Shown here in pieces: positions 35,257-41,271 of a stretch of 41,271 bases of DNA. Each line of letters begins with the position of its first letter. Position 1 is the first letter of the stretch. The translations under genes were made by a program, and so were the position numbers. The stretch is from assembly GCF_002699855.1 (NCBI RefSeq), contig NZ_LKBW01000264.1, forward strand, positions 1 through 41,271, read 5' to 3'. Below the pieces are notes generated by a model. The model ran no database searches. It saw only the letters and a program-made list of their open reading frames with translations, and was not told the origin of the DNA. Origin of the DNA: Pseudomonas amygdali. Its GTDB lineage: Bacteria > Pseudomonadota > Gammaproteobacteria > Pseudomonadales > Pseudomonadaceae.

Positions 35257-36129
35257 TTACGAAGGAAACTTAATGCGTTCAAACTGCGACATGGTAGTGT
35301 CGAAGGCACGTTGTGCCGCCAACGCCAATGGCAACTTGCGGCATTCGGCGCTGATCAACTCCACGCCCCAGGGCCCGCGATAACCGACGTTAACGATTTG
35401 CTGAATAAACTCGGGCACGTCTAACTGGCCGTCGCCGCAAAACTTGCGATGATGCGTGGAATCATTGAACAACGACTCGACGATGGCATGGTTGGCGTCG
35501 TCCAACTCGATGGACTTGACTAACTCCACCGGCAACTTGGCAATTTCGTCGAAGCTCATGCCGCCACGCGCCACATGCCAAGTGTCAACCAGCAGGCCGC
35601 CATTGGTGCGAACGCCTTCGGTAACGGCAATCGCCCGGTCAATGGTGTTAACGCTGGAAAAAGGCAGAAACTCAATGGCCACATTGACGCCGTAGGGCTG
35701 GGCGCGGTCGCACAGCGTTGCGAAGCTGTCACGCATCAGAGCGATGTCGGGGGGACCCTCTTCAAACAAGCCGCCAGCTACTTTCATATTGTGGGCGCCC
35801 AGCTCACCAGCGATCTCCAGCAACTCGTCACGCACATGGTTGGAGGCGGCGCGGGGCGCGCCCTGCAAGTGCCAATCGGTCAGAAACTCGACTTCCAGGA
35901 ACTTGATGCCATTGTCTTTAAACAAGCTGCGCATGGTCGCCAAGCCCAGCTTCGCGACGTTGTGCAGCAGGTCCGCGTGCACAAACCCCATGCCGCGCCA
36001 GCCTGCGTTAGCGGCCGCTTCGACACGAGCCTGCAGCGAAAACGGGCTGATTTCGCTGGGGGCACCTGGGTAGGTGTTGCCCGCTAGGGTCCAATAAGCA
36101 GCCAGCAGTTCTACATTATTATTAGGCAT
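35257..36129 (-). CDS. Sugar phosphate isomerase/epimerase-family TIM-barrel protein (IolE/YcjR/AsbF fold)
   Basis: 290 residues from ATG 36129 (a GTG at 36138 is the alternative). The metal site of this fold is visible in order: Glu in NVAIEFLPF, Asp and His in GGLLVDTWHVARGG, and the final Glu in GPWGVELIS. Relatives include inosose dehydratase, 3-dehydroshikimate dehydratase (AsbF/QuiC type) and 3-keto-glycoside epimerases or eliminating enzymes such as YcjR. Between an IolG-like dehydrogenase and a ring-cleaving dioxygenase, a dehydratase/aromatase or a 3-keto-glycoside beta-eliminase is plausible. Which of these it is cannot be settled from the sequence alone. Confidence 0.85.
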   Translation of the reverse strand: MPNNNVELLAAYWTLAGNTYPGAPSEISPFSLQARVEAAANAGWRGMGFVHADLLHNVAKLGLATMRSLFKDNGIKFLEVEFLTDWHLQGAPRAASNHVRDELLEIAGELGAHNMKVAGGLFEEGPPDIALMRDSFATLCDRAQPYGVNVAIEFLPFSSVNTIDRAIAVTEGVRTNGGLLVDTWHVARGGMSFDEIAKLPVELVKSIELDDANHAIVESLFNDSTHHRKFCGDGQLDVPEFIQQIVNVGYRGPWGVELISAECRKLPLALAAQRAFDTTMSQFERIKFPS

Positions 36130-36173
36130 GACGATCACTTATAAGTCAGGTTAAATAAGCGGGTAATCGAACA

Positions 36174-37070
36174 TTAGGCAGACGTCAGCACAAAGTCCCA
36201 GTCAACGGCAAAAAAAGGTACTGGCAGGTCATAGCGCCGGGCCTTGGCGGCATCGGTCTCGGCGGTAAACTGCGCGATCAGCTCTTTCTTTACCCCGAAC
36301 ACAGTATCTTCGTGCAGGTACGGGCAGTCAGGGGTGAAGATGTGAGTGATCACCTGGTCATAGCCGGGCGCCGTAACGATAAAGTGCAGGTGCGCCGCCC
36401 TATTGGGATGGCGCCCCAAACTGCCAAGCAATTTGCCGACCGGGCCGTCGGCCGGAATCGGATAGTGCCGGGGCTTGACCGTGCGAAAAGCGTAGAATCC
36501 GTTGGCGTCGCTGGTGAACAAGCCGCGTAGGTTGTAGTCAGGTTGTACGCCTTTCTGCTGGACGTCGTAGAAGCCATCATCGTTGGTTTGCCAGATGTCC
36601 AAGGTCGCACCGGCAATCGGATTGCCTGCGGTATCCATCACCCGACCACTGACCAATGTAGGCTCACCTTTGCCGTCCTTGCAGATGTTGGCGCCGTTCT
36701 CGTAGTGCGGCGCATTGGCAACATAGAACGGGCCCAAGATGGTGTTGGGCGTGGCGCCCTTAGGCCGACGGTGATTGATGGCATCGACCAGCATGGTCGC
36801 GCCCAATACGTCAGACAACAGGATGTATTCCTGGCGCCAGTCGGTGCACATCTGGCCGGTCCTGGTTAAAAATTCGATGGCTGCAAACCACTCATCATGG
36901 GAGGGCTCGATTTCCTTAATGGCCTCATGCAGGTGCCGCGTCAGTACCGACATTACTTCCTTGAGCCTCGGGCTGGCGTGCTCGGTGATACGGGCATTGA
37001 CGATCTCGGCCGAGCGCTCTTCTTCGAACAGGCCGCCAATCGGCGTTTCAGGATCCAGATGTGCTGTCAT
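36174..37070 (-). CDS. Intradiol ring-cleavage dioxygenase, hydroxyquinol 1,2-dioxygenase type
   Basis: 298 residues, full length; AAGGAG lies 8 bases before the ATG. The N-terminal helical dimer domain (RLKEVMSVLTRHLHEAI, LLSDVLGATMLVDAINHR) is followed by the beta-sandwich catalytic domain. All four Fe(III) ligands are present: Tyr168 in GFYDVQ, Tyr203 in RHYPIPADGP, His227 and His229 in AHLHF, with Arg224. TILGPFYV and DTVFGVKKEL also match the hydroxyquinol group. It should open hydroxyquinol or a similar trihydroxybenzene to maleylacetate. No maleylacetate reductase gene is in the window, so later steps are elsewhere. It lies 63 bases after the MFS gene. Confidence 0.92.
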   Translation of the reverse strand: MTAHLDPETPIGGLFEEERSAEIVNARITEHASPRLKEVMSVLTRHLHEAIKEIEPSHDEWFAAIEFLTRTGQMCTDWRQEYILLSDVLGATMLVDAINHRRPKGATPNTILGPFYVANAPHYENGANICKDGKGEPTLVSGRVMDTAGNPIAGATLDIWQTNDDGFYDVQQKGVQPDYNLRGLFTSDANGFYAFRTVKPRHYPIPADGPVGKLLGSLGRHPNRAAHLHFIVTAPGYDQVITHIFTPDCPYLHEDTVFGVKKELIAQFTAETDAAKARRYDLPVPFFAVDWDFVLTSA

Positions 37071-37133
37071 CCCATATACTCCTTGTTATTTATACTTGCA
37101 GGCCGGCGCGTCGGCATGGCCCATCGGTGTCTC

Positions 37134-38567
37134 TCAGTACGCACGGGCCGGAACCTGCTTTCGGTGGCTACCGCCCAAGCGTTGCTCCATCATTTCCTCG
37201 ATCTGTTCCAAGCTCAGCCCCTTGGTTTCAGGCAACCACAAGGTGCAGAACACAATGGAGCCGATGTTGATCACGGCGAACAAGAAGAAGGTCATGCCGC
37301 CCATCACACCGAGCAAAATCGGGAAAAGCAGCGCGACGATGGCGTTGAAAATCCAGAAAATACCTACGGCAATCCCATTCATCAGGCCGCGGGCATGGGT
37401 GGGGAACAGCTCGGACATCAGCAGCCAGTACACCGGTCCGATGCACATCTGCATAAATAACAGGAACACCAACACACCCGACAACGCTAGGTAGCTCTGC
37501 ATCAGTGAGTGCGGCATGAAGTTGAGCACAACACCTAGAAACACTTGCGCGCACACCACTACTGTCAGGCCCAGTAGGAGCATGGTGCGGCGCCCCATGC
37601 GATTGATGATCCACATCCCGATCAAGGTGGCGATCACCGCCACCACACCGTTGCCGATGGTAGCGATCAGGGCGGCATTGGTGCCCATGCCGGTTTCCTT
37701 GAGAATCATCGGCGTGTAGTACATGAACGCGTTGACCCCGGTAAACTGAATGACAAAACCCAGGCCGATACCCATGACCAACAGCTTGAGCATCCAAGGC
37801 TCCTTAAGCTTGCTCCAGACACCGGAGTGCTTTTTTTCGAGCTTGTGCTGGGCGATGATTTCTTTCATCTCGCGGTCGACCTCGCGCTGCGTGTCGCGGA
37901 TGCCGCTCAGCGTCGCCTTGGCGTCGTCAATACGGCCCTTGCTGACCAGCCAGCGAGGCGAGACCGGGACGAAGTACATGCCCACGTACAGCAGCAGCGC
38001 GGGGATCAGGGCAATGGCCAGCATGTAACGCCAGATGATTGGACTGTCAAACAGATGCGCCAAAACCGCACTGGCAACGTACGCAAGGCACTGCCCGGAC
38101 ACGATCATCAGCTCGCTGTGGCACACAAGCCGTCCGCGATGCTCGGGCGCTGCCAGTTCGGCGATCAACACCGGTACGGTCGACGAGGCACCGCCCACGG
38201 CGATGCCAAGAATGAAACGAGTGATGAGCATAGTGGTGAGATCAGGAGAACAAGCGGTACCCAAAGCGCCAATAGCGAATAGCAGCGCCAGCGCTTTGAG
38301 CACACTGAGGCGGCCGTAGCGATCAGACAGTTGCCCCGCAAACAAGGCCCCAAACGCCCCACCGAAAATCAGCGCTGAGGCCACCAGACCTTCGGACATG
38401 GGGGTCAGGCCCAGGCCACCCCGAGCCGGCTCTAGGGTCATGAACGGCAAGGCGCCGGAAATGACACCAGTGTCGTAGCCGAAGCCTAGGGAGCCCATGG
38501 TGGTGATAGCAGCAATTCGCCAGAGAATTCGCGATGAAGCATTACCTGTGGCCGGGGAGTCAGACAT
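37134..38567 (-). CDS. MFS sugar-porter family transporter (inositol/xylose-type)
   Basis: 477 residues from ATG 38567; an open frame reaches 38732 but its 55 extra residues do not look like protein. Twelve helices with the sugar-porter signatures: SLGFGYDTGVISGALPFM, LSDRYGRLSVLKALAL, RFILGIAVGGASSTVPV, PVSPRWLVSKGR before the central loop, and LPETKGLSLEQIEEMM at the end. These proteins import inositol, xylose or other polyols with protons. A second uptake route next to an ABC importer suggests either two different substrates (for example glycoside and aglycone) or high- and low-affinity uptake of one. Confidence 0.92.
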   Translation of the reverse strand: MSDSPATGNASSRILWRIAAITTMGSLGFGYDTGVISGALPFMTLEPARGGLGLTPMSEGLVASALIFGGAFGALFAGQLSDRYGRLSVLKALALLFAIGALGTACSPDLTTMLITRFILGIAVGGASSTVPVLIAELAAPEHRGRLVCHSELMIVSGQCLAYVASAVLAHLFDSPIIWRYMLAIALIPALLLYVGMYFVPVSPRWLVSKGRIDDAKATLSGIRDTQREVDREMKEIIAQHKLEKKHSGVWSKLKEPWMLKLLVMGIGLGFVIQFTGVNAFMYYTPMILKETGMGTNAALIATIGNGVVAVIATLIGMWIINRMGRRTMLLLGLTVVVCAQVFLGVVLNFMPHSLMQSYLALSGVLVFLLFMQMCIGPVYWLLMSELFPTHARGLMNGIAVGIFWIFNAIVALLFPILLGVMGGMTFFLFAVINIGSIVFCTLWLPETKGLSLEQIEEMMEQRLGGSHRKQVPARAY

Positions 38568-38657
38568 GAGGTCAACCTTATTGAAATTATTGGTACGCTC
38601 AGTGGGAGTGAGACTACTGGCATCGAATCGGAAAAAGAATGCCTGAATGGCAAATGT

Positions 38658-38678
38658 GTTTTCCGCCTGCTGGAAAAC
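38658..38678. repeat. 7-bp inverted repeat upstream of the MFS gene
   Basis: GTTTTCC and GGAAAAC flank a 7-base loop, about 95 bases before the MFS start and 65 bases past the porin-remnant stop on the minus strand. It could be an old porin terminator stem or a regulator site. Confidence 0.35.
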
Positions 38679-38742
38679 TTCCGACTTCAGCGCCGCCGTA
38701 TTACGGCAAATGGCAAGCCCTTCACCGCGCAACCGCCCGAGC

Positions 38743-38850
38743 CTAGAACGTGGCCTGAACCTTCAAGCCGGCAATTACGGCTGTATCGATGTCACGCACA
38801 CCGCCGGTTTTTTCAACCAATTGCAGGTTGGGCGCGCGGTCAGCCAATTG
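38743..38850 (-). pseudogene. C-terminal remnant of an outer-membrane channel (MetA/COG4313-like)
   Basis: The minus-strand frame ending at TAG (38745-38743) reads APNLQLVEKTGGVRDIDTAV then IAGLKVQATF, with the final Phe of an outer-membrane barrel. VRDIDTAVIxGLK is a recurrent ending of channels encoded in aromatic-degradation operons (phenol MetA family) as I recall them. Everything upstream is replaced by an IS5-like transposase fragment. The gene would have been next to the MFS gene in the same operon and presumably served uptake of an aromatic compound. Confidence 0.6.
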
Positions 38851-39100
38851 CGGCTCGGGTTGCACGCACCGCCGTGGAGCCAATCATCCAGGTGTCCAGG
38901 TCGATCAGTCCTTCCTGGATGAGTCGAATGTGCAAGCGTTCCAGTATCCGGTCGAATGTGCCGTTATCGCGCCAGTCACGAAAACGCTGATACACCGTCG
39001 ACCAAGGCCCAAAGCGTTCCGGCAGATCACGCCAGGCAGCACCCGAGCACAAAATCCAAAGGATTCCGTGGAGTACCAGACGATCCTGAATCTGCCTCAA
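38851..39100 (-). pseudogene. IS5-family transposase fragment
   Basis: About 83 codons match the N-terminal half of IS5-group transposases: GILWILCSGAAWRDLPERFG, PWSTVYQRFRDWRDNGTFDR, LIDLDTWMIGSTAVRATRAA. The last part would lead into the first catalytic Asp (usually MIDSTAVRA; here MIGSTAVRA, a D-to-G change at that position). It breaks off at the porin remnant, and its N-terminus is cut at the end of the LysR gene. No terminal repeats are recognisable. Non-functional. Confidence 0.85.
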
Positions 39101-40011
39101 CGCGTCCAGTGATCTTCATATTGATGTTCGTTGAAGTCCGCTAACAAAAAGTCAATAAATACCCGAAGTTTAGTGGGCATGTAACGTCGACTTTGAAACG
39201 CCATGTTAATTGTCAGGCGCGGCAAGTCCCAATCGTCAATTACCGGAATAAGCCGCCCGGCCACAAGATCGGCGTTAATAATGTACTTGGGTTGCACAAG
39301 AATACCGCCGCCCGCCAATGCGGCCGCACGTACAATTTGCCCATCGTTAGTTTCCAGAATTGGTTCGACTTTGTACGCCACCTCGTTCTCACCTTGGGTG
39401 AAGCGCATTACCCGCGGCTTGTTGGCGTGACTGTAGATAAGCAGGTCGTGCTCGGCGAGGTCGGCGACGGTGCGCGGGATGCCCTTGCGCTTGAGATAGC
39501 CTGGCGAAGCGGCCAGCACCCGGCGTGTCTCAGCTAAGCGGCGAATAGTGATATTGGAGTCGGGTTCGTACTCTTTGGTACGAATGGCCAGGTCGACCTC
39601 ACTGTCGATGATATCGAAGTAGCGATTCTCGCCCAGCACCTTGATGTTGATGTGGGGATACAGCTTGCGAAATGCCGGGATCAGGGGGGCTATGTGTAAC
39701 ATGCAAAACGAAATCGACGAGGTGATAGTCAGTGTACCTACAGGCTGCACCAGCGATTCACTGAGCGACGCCTCCGCCTCCTTGAGCTCACCGAGCAGAC
39801 TTTTGCAACTGGTGTAGAACTGATGCCCGGAGTGAGTGAGTGCCAGGCGCCGGGTGTTACGTTCGATCAAACGCACATTGAGCCGTTGCTCCAGCGCCAC
39901 CAAATGGCGACTGGCAGCTGCATTGGACAGACCCAATATTTCCGCCGCTTTGCTCAATGTTCCGACTTCGGCTGTGAGAATAAACAGCTCCAACTCGGTC
40001 AAGCGATCCAT
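39097..40011 (-). CDS. LysR-family transcriptional regulator
   Basis: 304 residues from ATG 40011 behind CGGAG; the frame runs further upstream without sense. The N-terminal winged helix is MDRLTELELFILTAEVGTLS followed by KAAEILGLSNAAASRHLVAL, and the effector domain has VGTLTITSSISFCMLHIAPL and SEVDLAIRTKEYEPDSNITI. The C-terminus reaches the IS5 fragment (stop at 39097), and the last few residues may derive from it. It is divergent from the dioxygenase-like gene and upstream of the catabolic operon, hence the likely regulator of both. Confidence 0.88.
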   Translation of the reverse strand: MDRLTELELFILTAEVGTLSKAAEILGLSNAAASRHLVALEQRLNVRLIERNTRRLALTHSGHQFYTSCKSLLGELKEAEASLSESLVQPVGTLTITSSISFCMLHIAPLIPAFRKLYPHINIKVLGENRYFDIIDSEVDLAIRTKEYEPDSNITIRRLAETRRVLAASPGYLKRKGIPRTVADLAEHDLLIYSHANKPRVMRFTQGENEVAYKVEPILETNDGQIVRAAALAGGGILVQPKYIINADLVAGRLIPVIDDWDLPRLTINMAFQSRRYMPTKLRVFIDFLLADFNEHQYEDHWTR

Positions 40012-40090
40012 GGGTTGCTCCGTTTTTTTTATTTTTTCATAGGTGAAATAAAGAATTCCATATCCAGACTTTTTTTGCACTCTTCGGAAC

Positions 40091-40109
40091 TATAACGTGC
40101 GGCGCTATA
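40091..40109. promoter_or_regulatory. Candidate LysR binding site
   Basis: TATA-N11-TATA, containing the T-N11-A arrangement with AT-rich flanks typical of LysR recognition, lies between the divergent LysR and dioxygenase-like genes, 80 bases from the former and 77 from the latter. Visual match only. Confidence 0.4.
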
Positions 40110-40185
40110 TGCTGAAAATAGCCGGTGCCTGATCGATCACCTGCTCAACAACACCTGCACAGGCAGCAGAAGCTCGGGAGCCACG

Positions 40186-41010
40186 GTGCGCAATCTGGAT
40201 GAAACCACTATTACCCAGGCGGTACTGGCAACCCGTCGCAGTGCTTCGGACGCCCGGCTCAGCGAGGTGATGACCTGCCTGGTACAGCACCTGCACGGAT
40301 TTGCTCGGGACATCAAGCTGACCGAGCAGGAGTGGCAACGCGGGATCGACTTTCTTGAGCAAGTGGGCCAGGCCGGTTCGCCGAATCATCGCGAGTATGC
40401 CCTGCTGTCCCACATACTCGGCCTGCCGGCCATGGTGCTCGCTCAAAATCGCAAACGTTCGCCAGTCTGCACCGAGCCTGCAGTGTCCGAAGAACGATCA
40501 GACGGCCAAGCGCATGTCCATGACCTGGGAGTCGATCTGCACGTTGCCTACACAGGCGCCAATGGCTGGGTGCAAGGCACGGTGCGCGACACGAAGGCCA
40601 TGGTCATCCCCTACGCCACCTTGCAGGTGTTGCCTTCCCGCACCCATTGCACGCGTCCCGCCTTGCTGCAGGCCGATGCGAACGGGCAGTTTTGCTTTTG
40701 CACGGTGCTTCCGCAAAGCCATCAGGTAGCACAACAGGGGCCGGTCAATATTTTGCTCACTGCATTGGATCGACCGGCCTGGCGCCCGGCGTATCTGGAA
40801 TTCGTGATCAATGCAACGGGCTTTAGAGAGCTGACCACCCTGATATTTTGCGAAGGCGATCCGCACCTAGCTACCGACGCGCTGTTCGGCGTGCGCGCAT
40901 CGCTGATAGCTCAATGGCAGCTGCAGCCGCCGGGGTGCTTGCCCGACGGCATGCTTGGCGCAGAGCCGTTTCACATCCTGAACTTCGATTTTGTACTGGC
41001 CCCCGCCTGA
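40186..41010 (+). CDS. Intradiol dioxygenase-like protein lacking all iron ligands (predicted pseudoenzyme)
   Basis: 274 residues from GTG 40186 with GGGAG upstream. The domain order equals that of the true dioxygenase at 36174: a helical N-terminal part (RLSEVMTCLVQHLHGFARDI, REYALLSHILGLPAMVLAQN) and a sandwich domain (WVQGTVRDTKAMVIPYATLQ, DPHLATDALFGVRASLIAQW). But the segment with the first Tyr ligand is deleted, the second Tyr is replaced (QSHQVA against RHYPIP), and the two His in HLH are Tyr203 and Glu205 in RPAYLEF. The frame is intact over its full length, so selection seems to keep the protein. Regulatory, ligand-binding or heteromeric roles are possible. Confidence 0.85.
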   Translation: MRNLDETTITQAVLATRRSASDARLSEVMTCLVQHLHGFARDIKLTEQEWQRGIDFLEQVGQAGSPNHREYALLSHILGLPAMVLAQNRKRSPVCTEPAVSEERSDGQAHVHDLGVDLHVAYTGANGWVQGTVRDTKAMVIPYATLQVLPSRTHCTRPALLQADANGQFCFCTVLPQSHQVAQQGPVNILLTALDRPAWRPAYLEFVINATGFRELTTLIFCEGDPHLATDALFGVRASLIAQWQLQPPGCLPDGMLGAEPFHILNFDFVLAPA

Positions 41011-41030
41011 TGGTCGTGCACGAGGAAACC

Positions 41031-41220
41031 ATGATCCAGCAAGCATCTACCTTGGCGCACATCCGCTCCCTGCAGGCTCAGCGATACGCCGCGATGCAGC
41101 AGGCCGACCAAGACGCATTCGCCCGTCCGTGCGCACTTGTGTACGTACATTCCAACTGCGTGCAGGACGCCTTGGCGCGCTATCTGGCTGGAAAAAATGG
41201 GAGTATCAGTTTTTTTGTGT
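41031..41220 (+). pseudogene. Truncated NTF2-like (SnoaL/DUF4440) protein
   Basis: GAGGAAACC-ATG at 41031 starts ASTLAHIRSLQAQRYAAMQQ followed by ADQDAFARPCALVYVHSNCV, matching the first helices and the VYVHSNG-type strand of DUF4440/SnoaL-like domains. Two residues seem to be missing before LVYVH. After DALARYLAG the good reading moves one base to GWKKWEYQFF at an A-run near 41191-41196; both frames then become meaningless. About 60 of the usual 130 codons remain. Its start lies 20 bases after the dioxygenase-like stop, so it belonged to that operon. Confidence 0.6.
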
Positions 41221-41232
41221 TCGGGCTGGTTA

Positions 41233-41261
41233 GGGCCTGCCGTCAGGCAGGCCCTTGTTTT
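41233..41261 (+). terminator. Rho-independent terminator
   Basis: GGGCCTGCC and GGCAGGCCC form a perfect 9-bp GC-rich stem with the loop GTCA, followed by TTGTTTT. It closes the dioxygenase-like/NTF2-like transcript and could have been brought closer by the deletion that truncated the NTF2-like gene. Confidence 0.8.
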
Positions 41262-41271
41262 ACCAGCTCGG

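Noticed and set aside
38568..38732. N-terminal extension of the MFS transporter by 55 residues
   Set aside because: The extension is not protein-like and precedes the normal transporter start; ATG 38567 fits family length.

Overview
The window looks like a chromosome segment of a plant-associated Pseudomonas, most likely of the P. syringae complex. The basis is base composition and codon style, a cytoplasmic-invertase sucrose locus, and several decayed insertion-sequence pieces (IS21-, IS66- and IS5-like). Species assignment is inference from remembered protein families; no search was run.

Layout. 1-2620: the tip of an IS21-like element cuts into a gene of unsure function; then come a SAM methyltransferase, a glyoxalase-fold protein and a decayed Fic-like reading frame. 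2781-7750: a four-gene metal or metallophore uptake operon (TonB receptor, ATPase, periplasmic binding protein, permease) behind a palindrome that resembles a Zur box, suggesting a zinc-starvation system. 7928-13864: a cell-envelope glycosylation operon (UDP-glucose dehydrogenase, UDP-uronate epimerase, lipid-linked sugar synthase, small LAB_N membrane protein, ArnT-like transferase, SdiA-regulated protein). Its first two genes are both broken, by an in-frame TAA and by an exact 8-bp tandem duplication.

13919-22505: a sucrose or fructoside utilisation locus. A divergent carbohydrate porin faces an ABC importer (binding protein, two permeases, ATPase), a cytoplasmic GH32 invertase and a LacI-type repressor. 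A perfect 12-bp palindrome lies inside the -35/-10 spacer of the importer promoter. 22529-27313: an IS66 scrap, a divergent HxlR regulator / MFS exporter pair with nested inverted repeats, a rhodanese remnant, an EamA exporter, an NAD(P)-dependent reductase and a PEP-mutase/isocitrate-lyase-family protein.

27314-28784 is a graveyard of IS66 fragments in opposite orientations, unexplained repeats and gene scraps. 28785-41271 is an accessory catabolic cluster read mainly right to left: LysR, a porin destroyed by an IS5-like element, a sugar-type MFS, a hydroxyquinol-type intradiol ring-cleavage dioxygenase, an IolE/YcjR-like TIM-barrel protein, two Gfo/Idh/MocA dehydrogenases (one IolG-like), a ChvE-MmsA-MmsB type sugar ABC importer and a Dabb protein. 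Divergent from the LysR gene is a second dioxygenase-family protein that has lost all four iron ligands, followed by a broken NTF2-like gene. A sugar or cyclitol uptake and oxidation module joined to an aromatic ring-cleavage enzyme, plus a dead paralogue beside the regulator, is the most unusual assembly in the window. It may degrade a phenolic glycoside, or aromatise a cyclitol and cleave the product.
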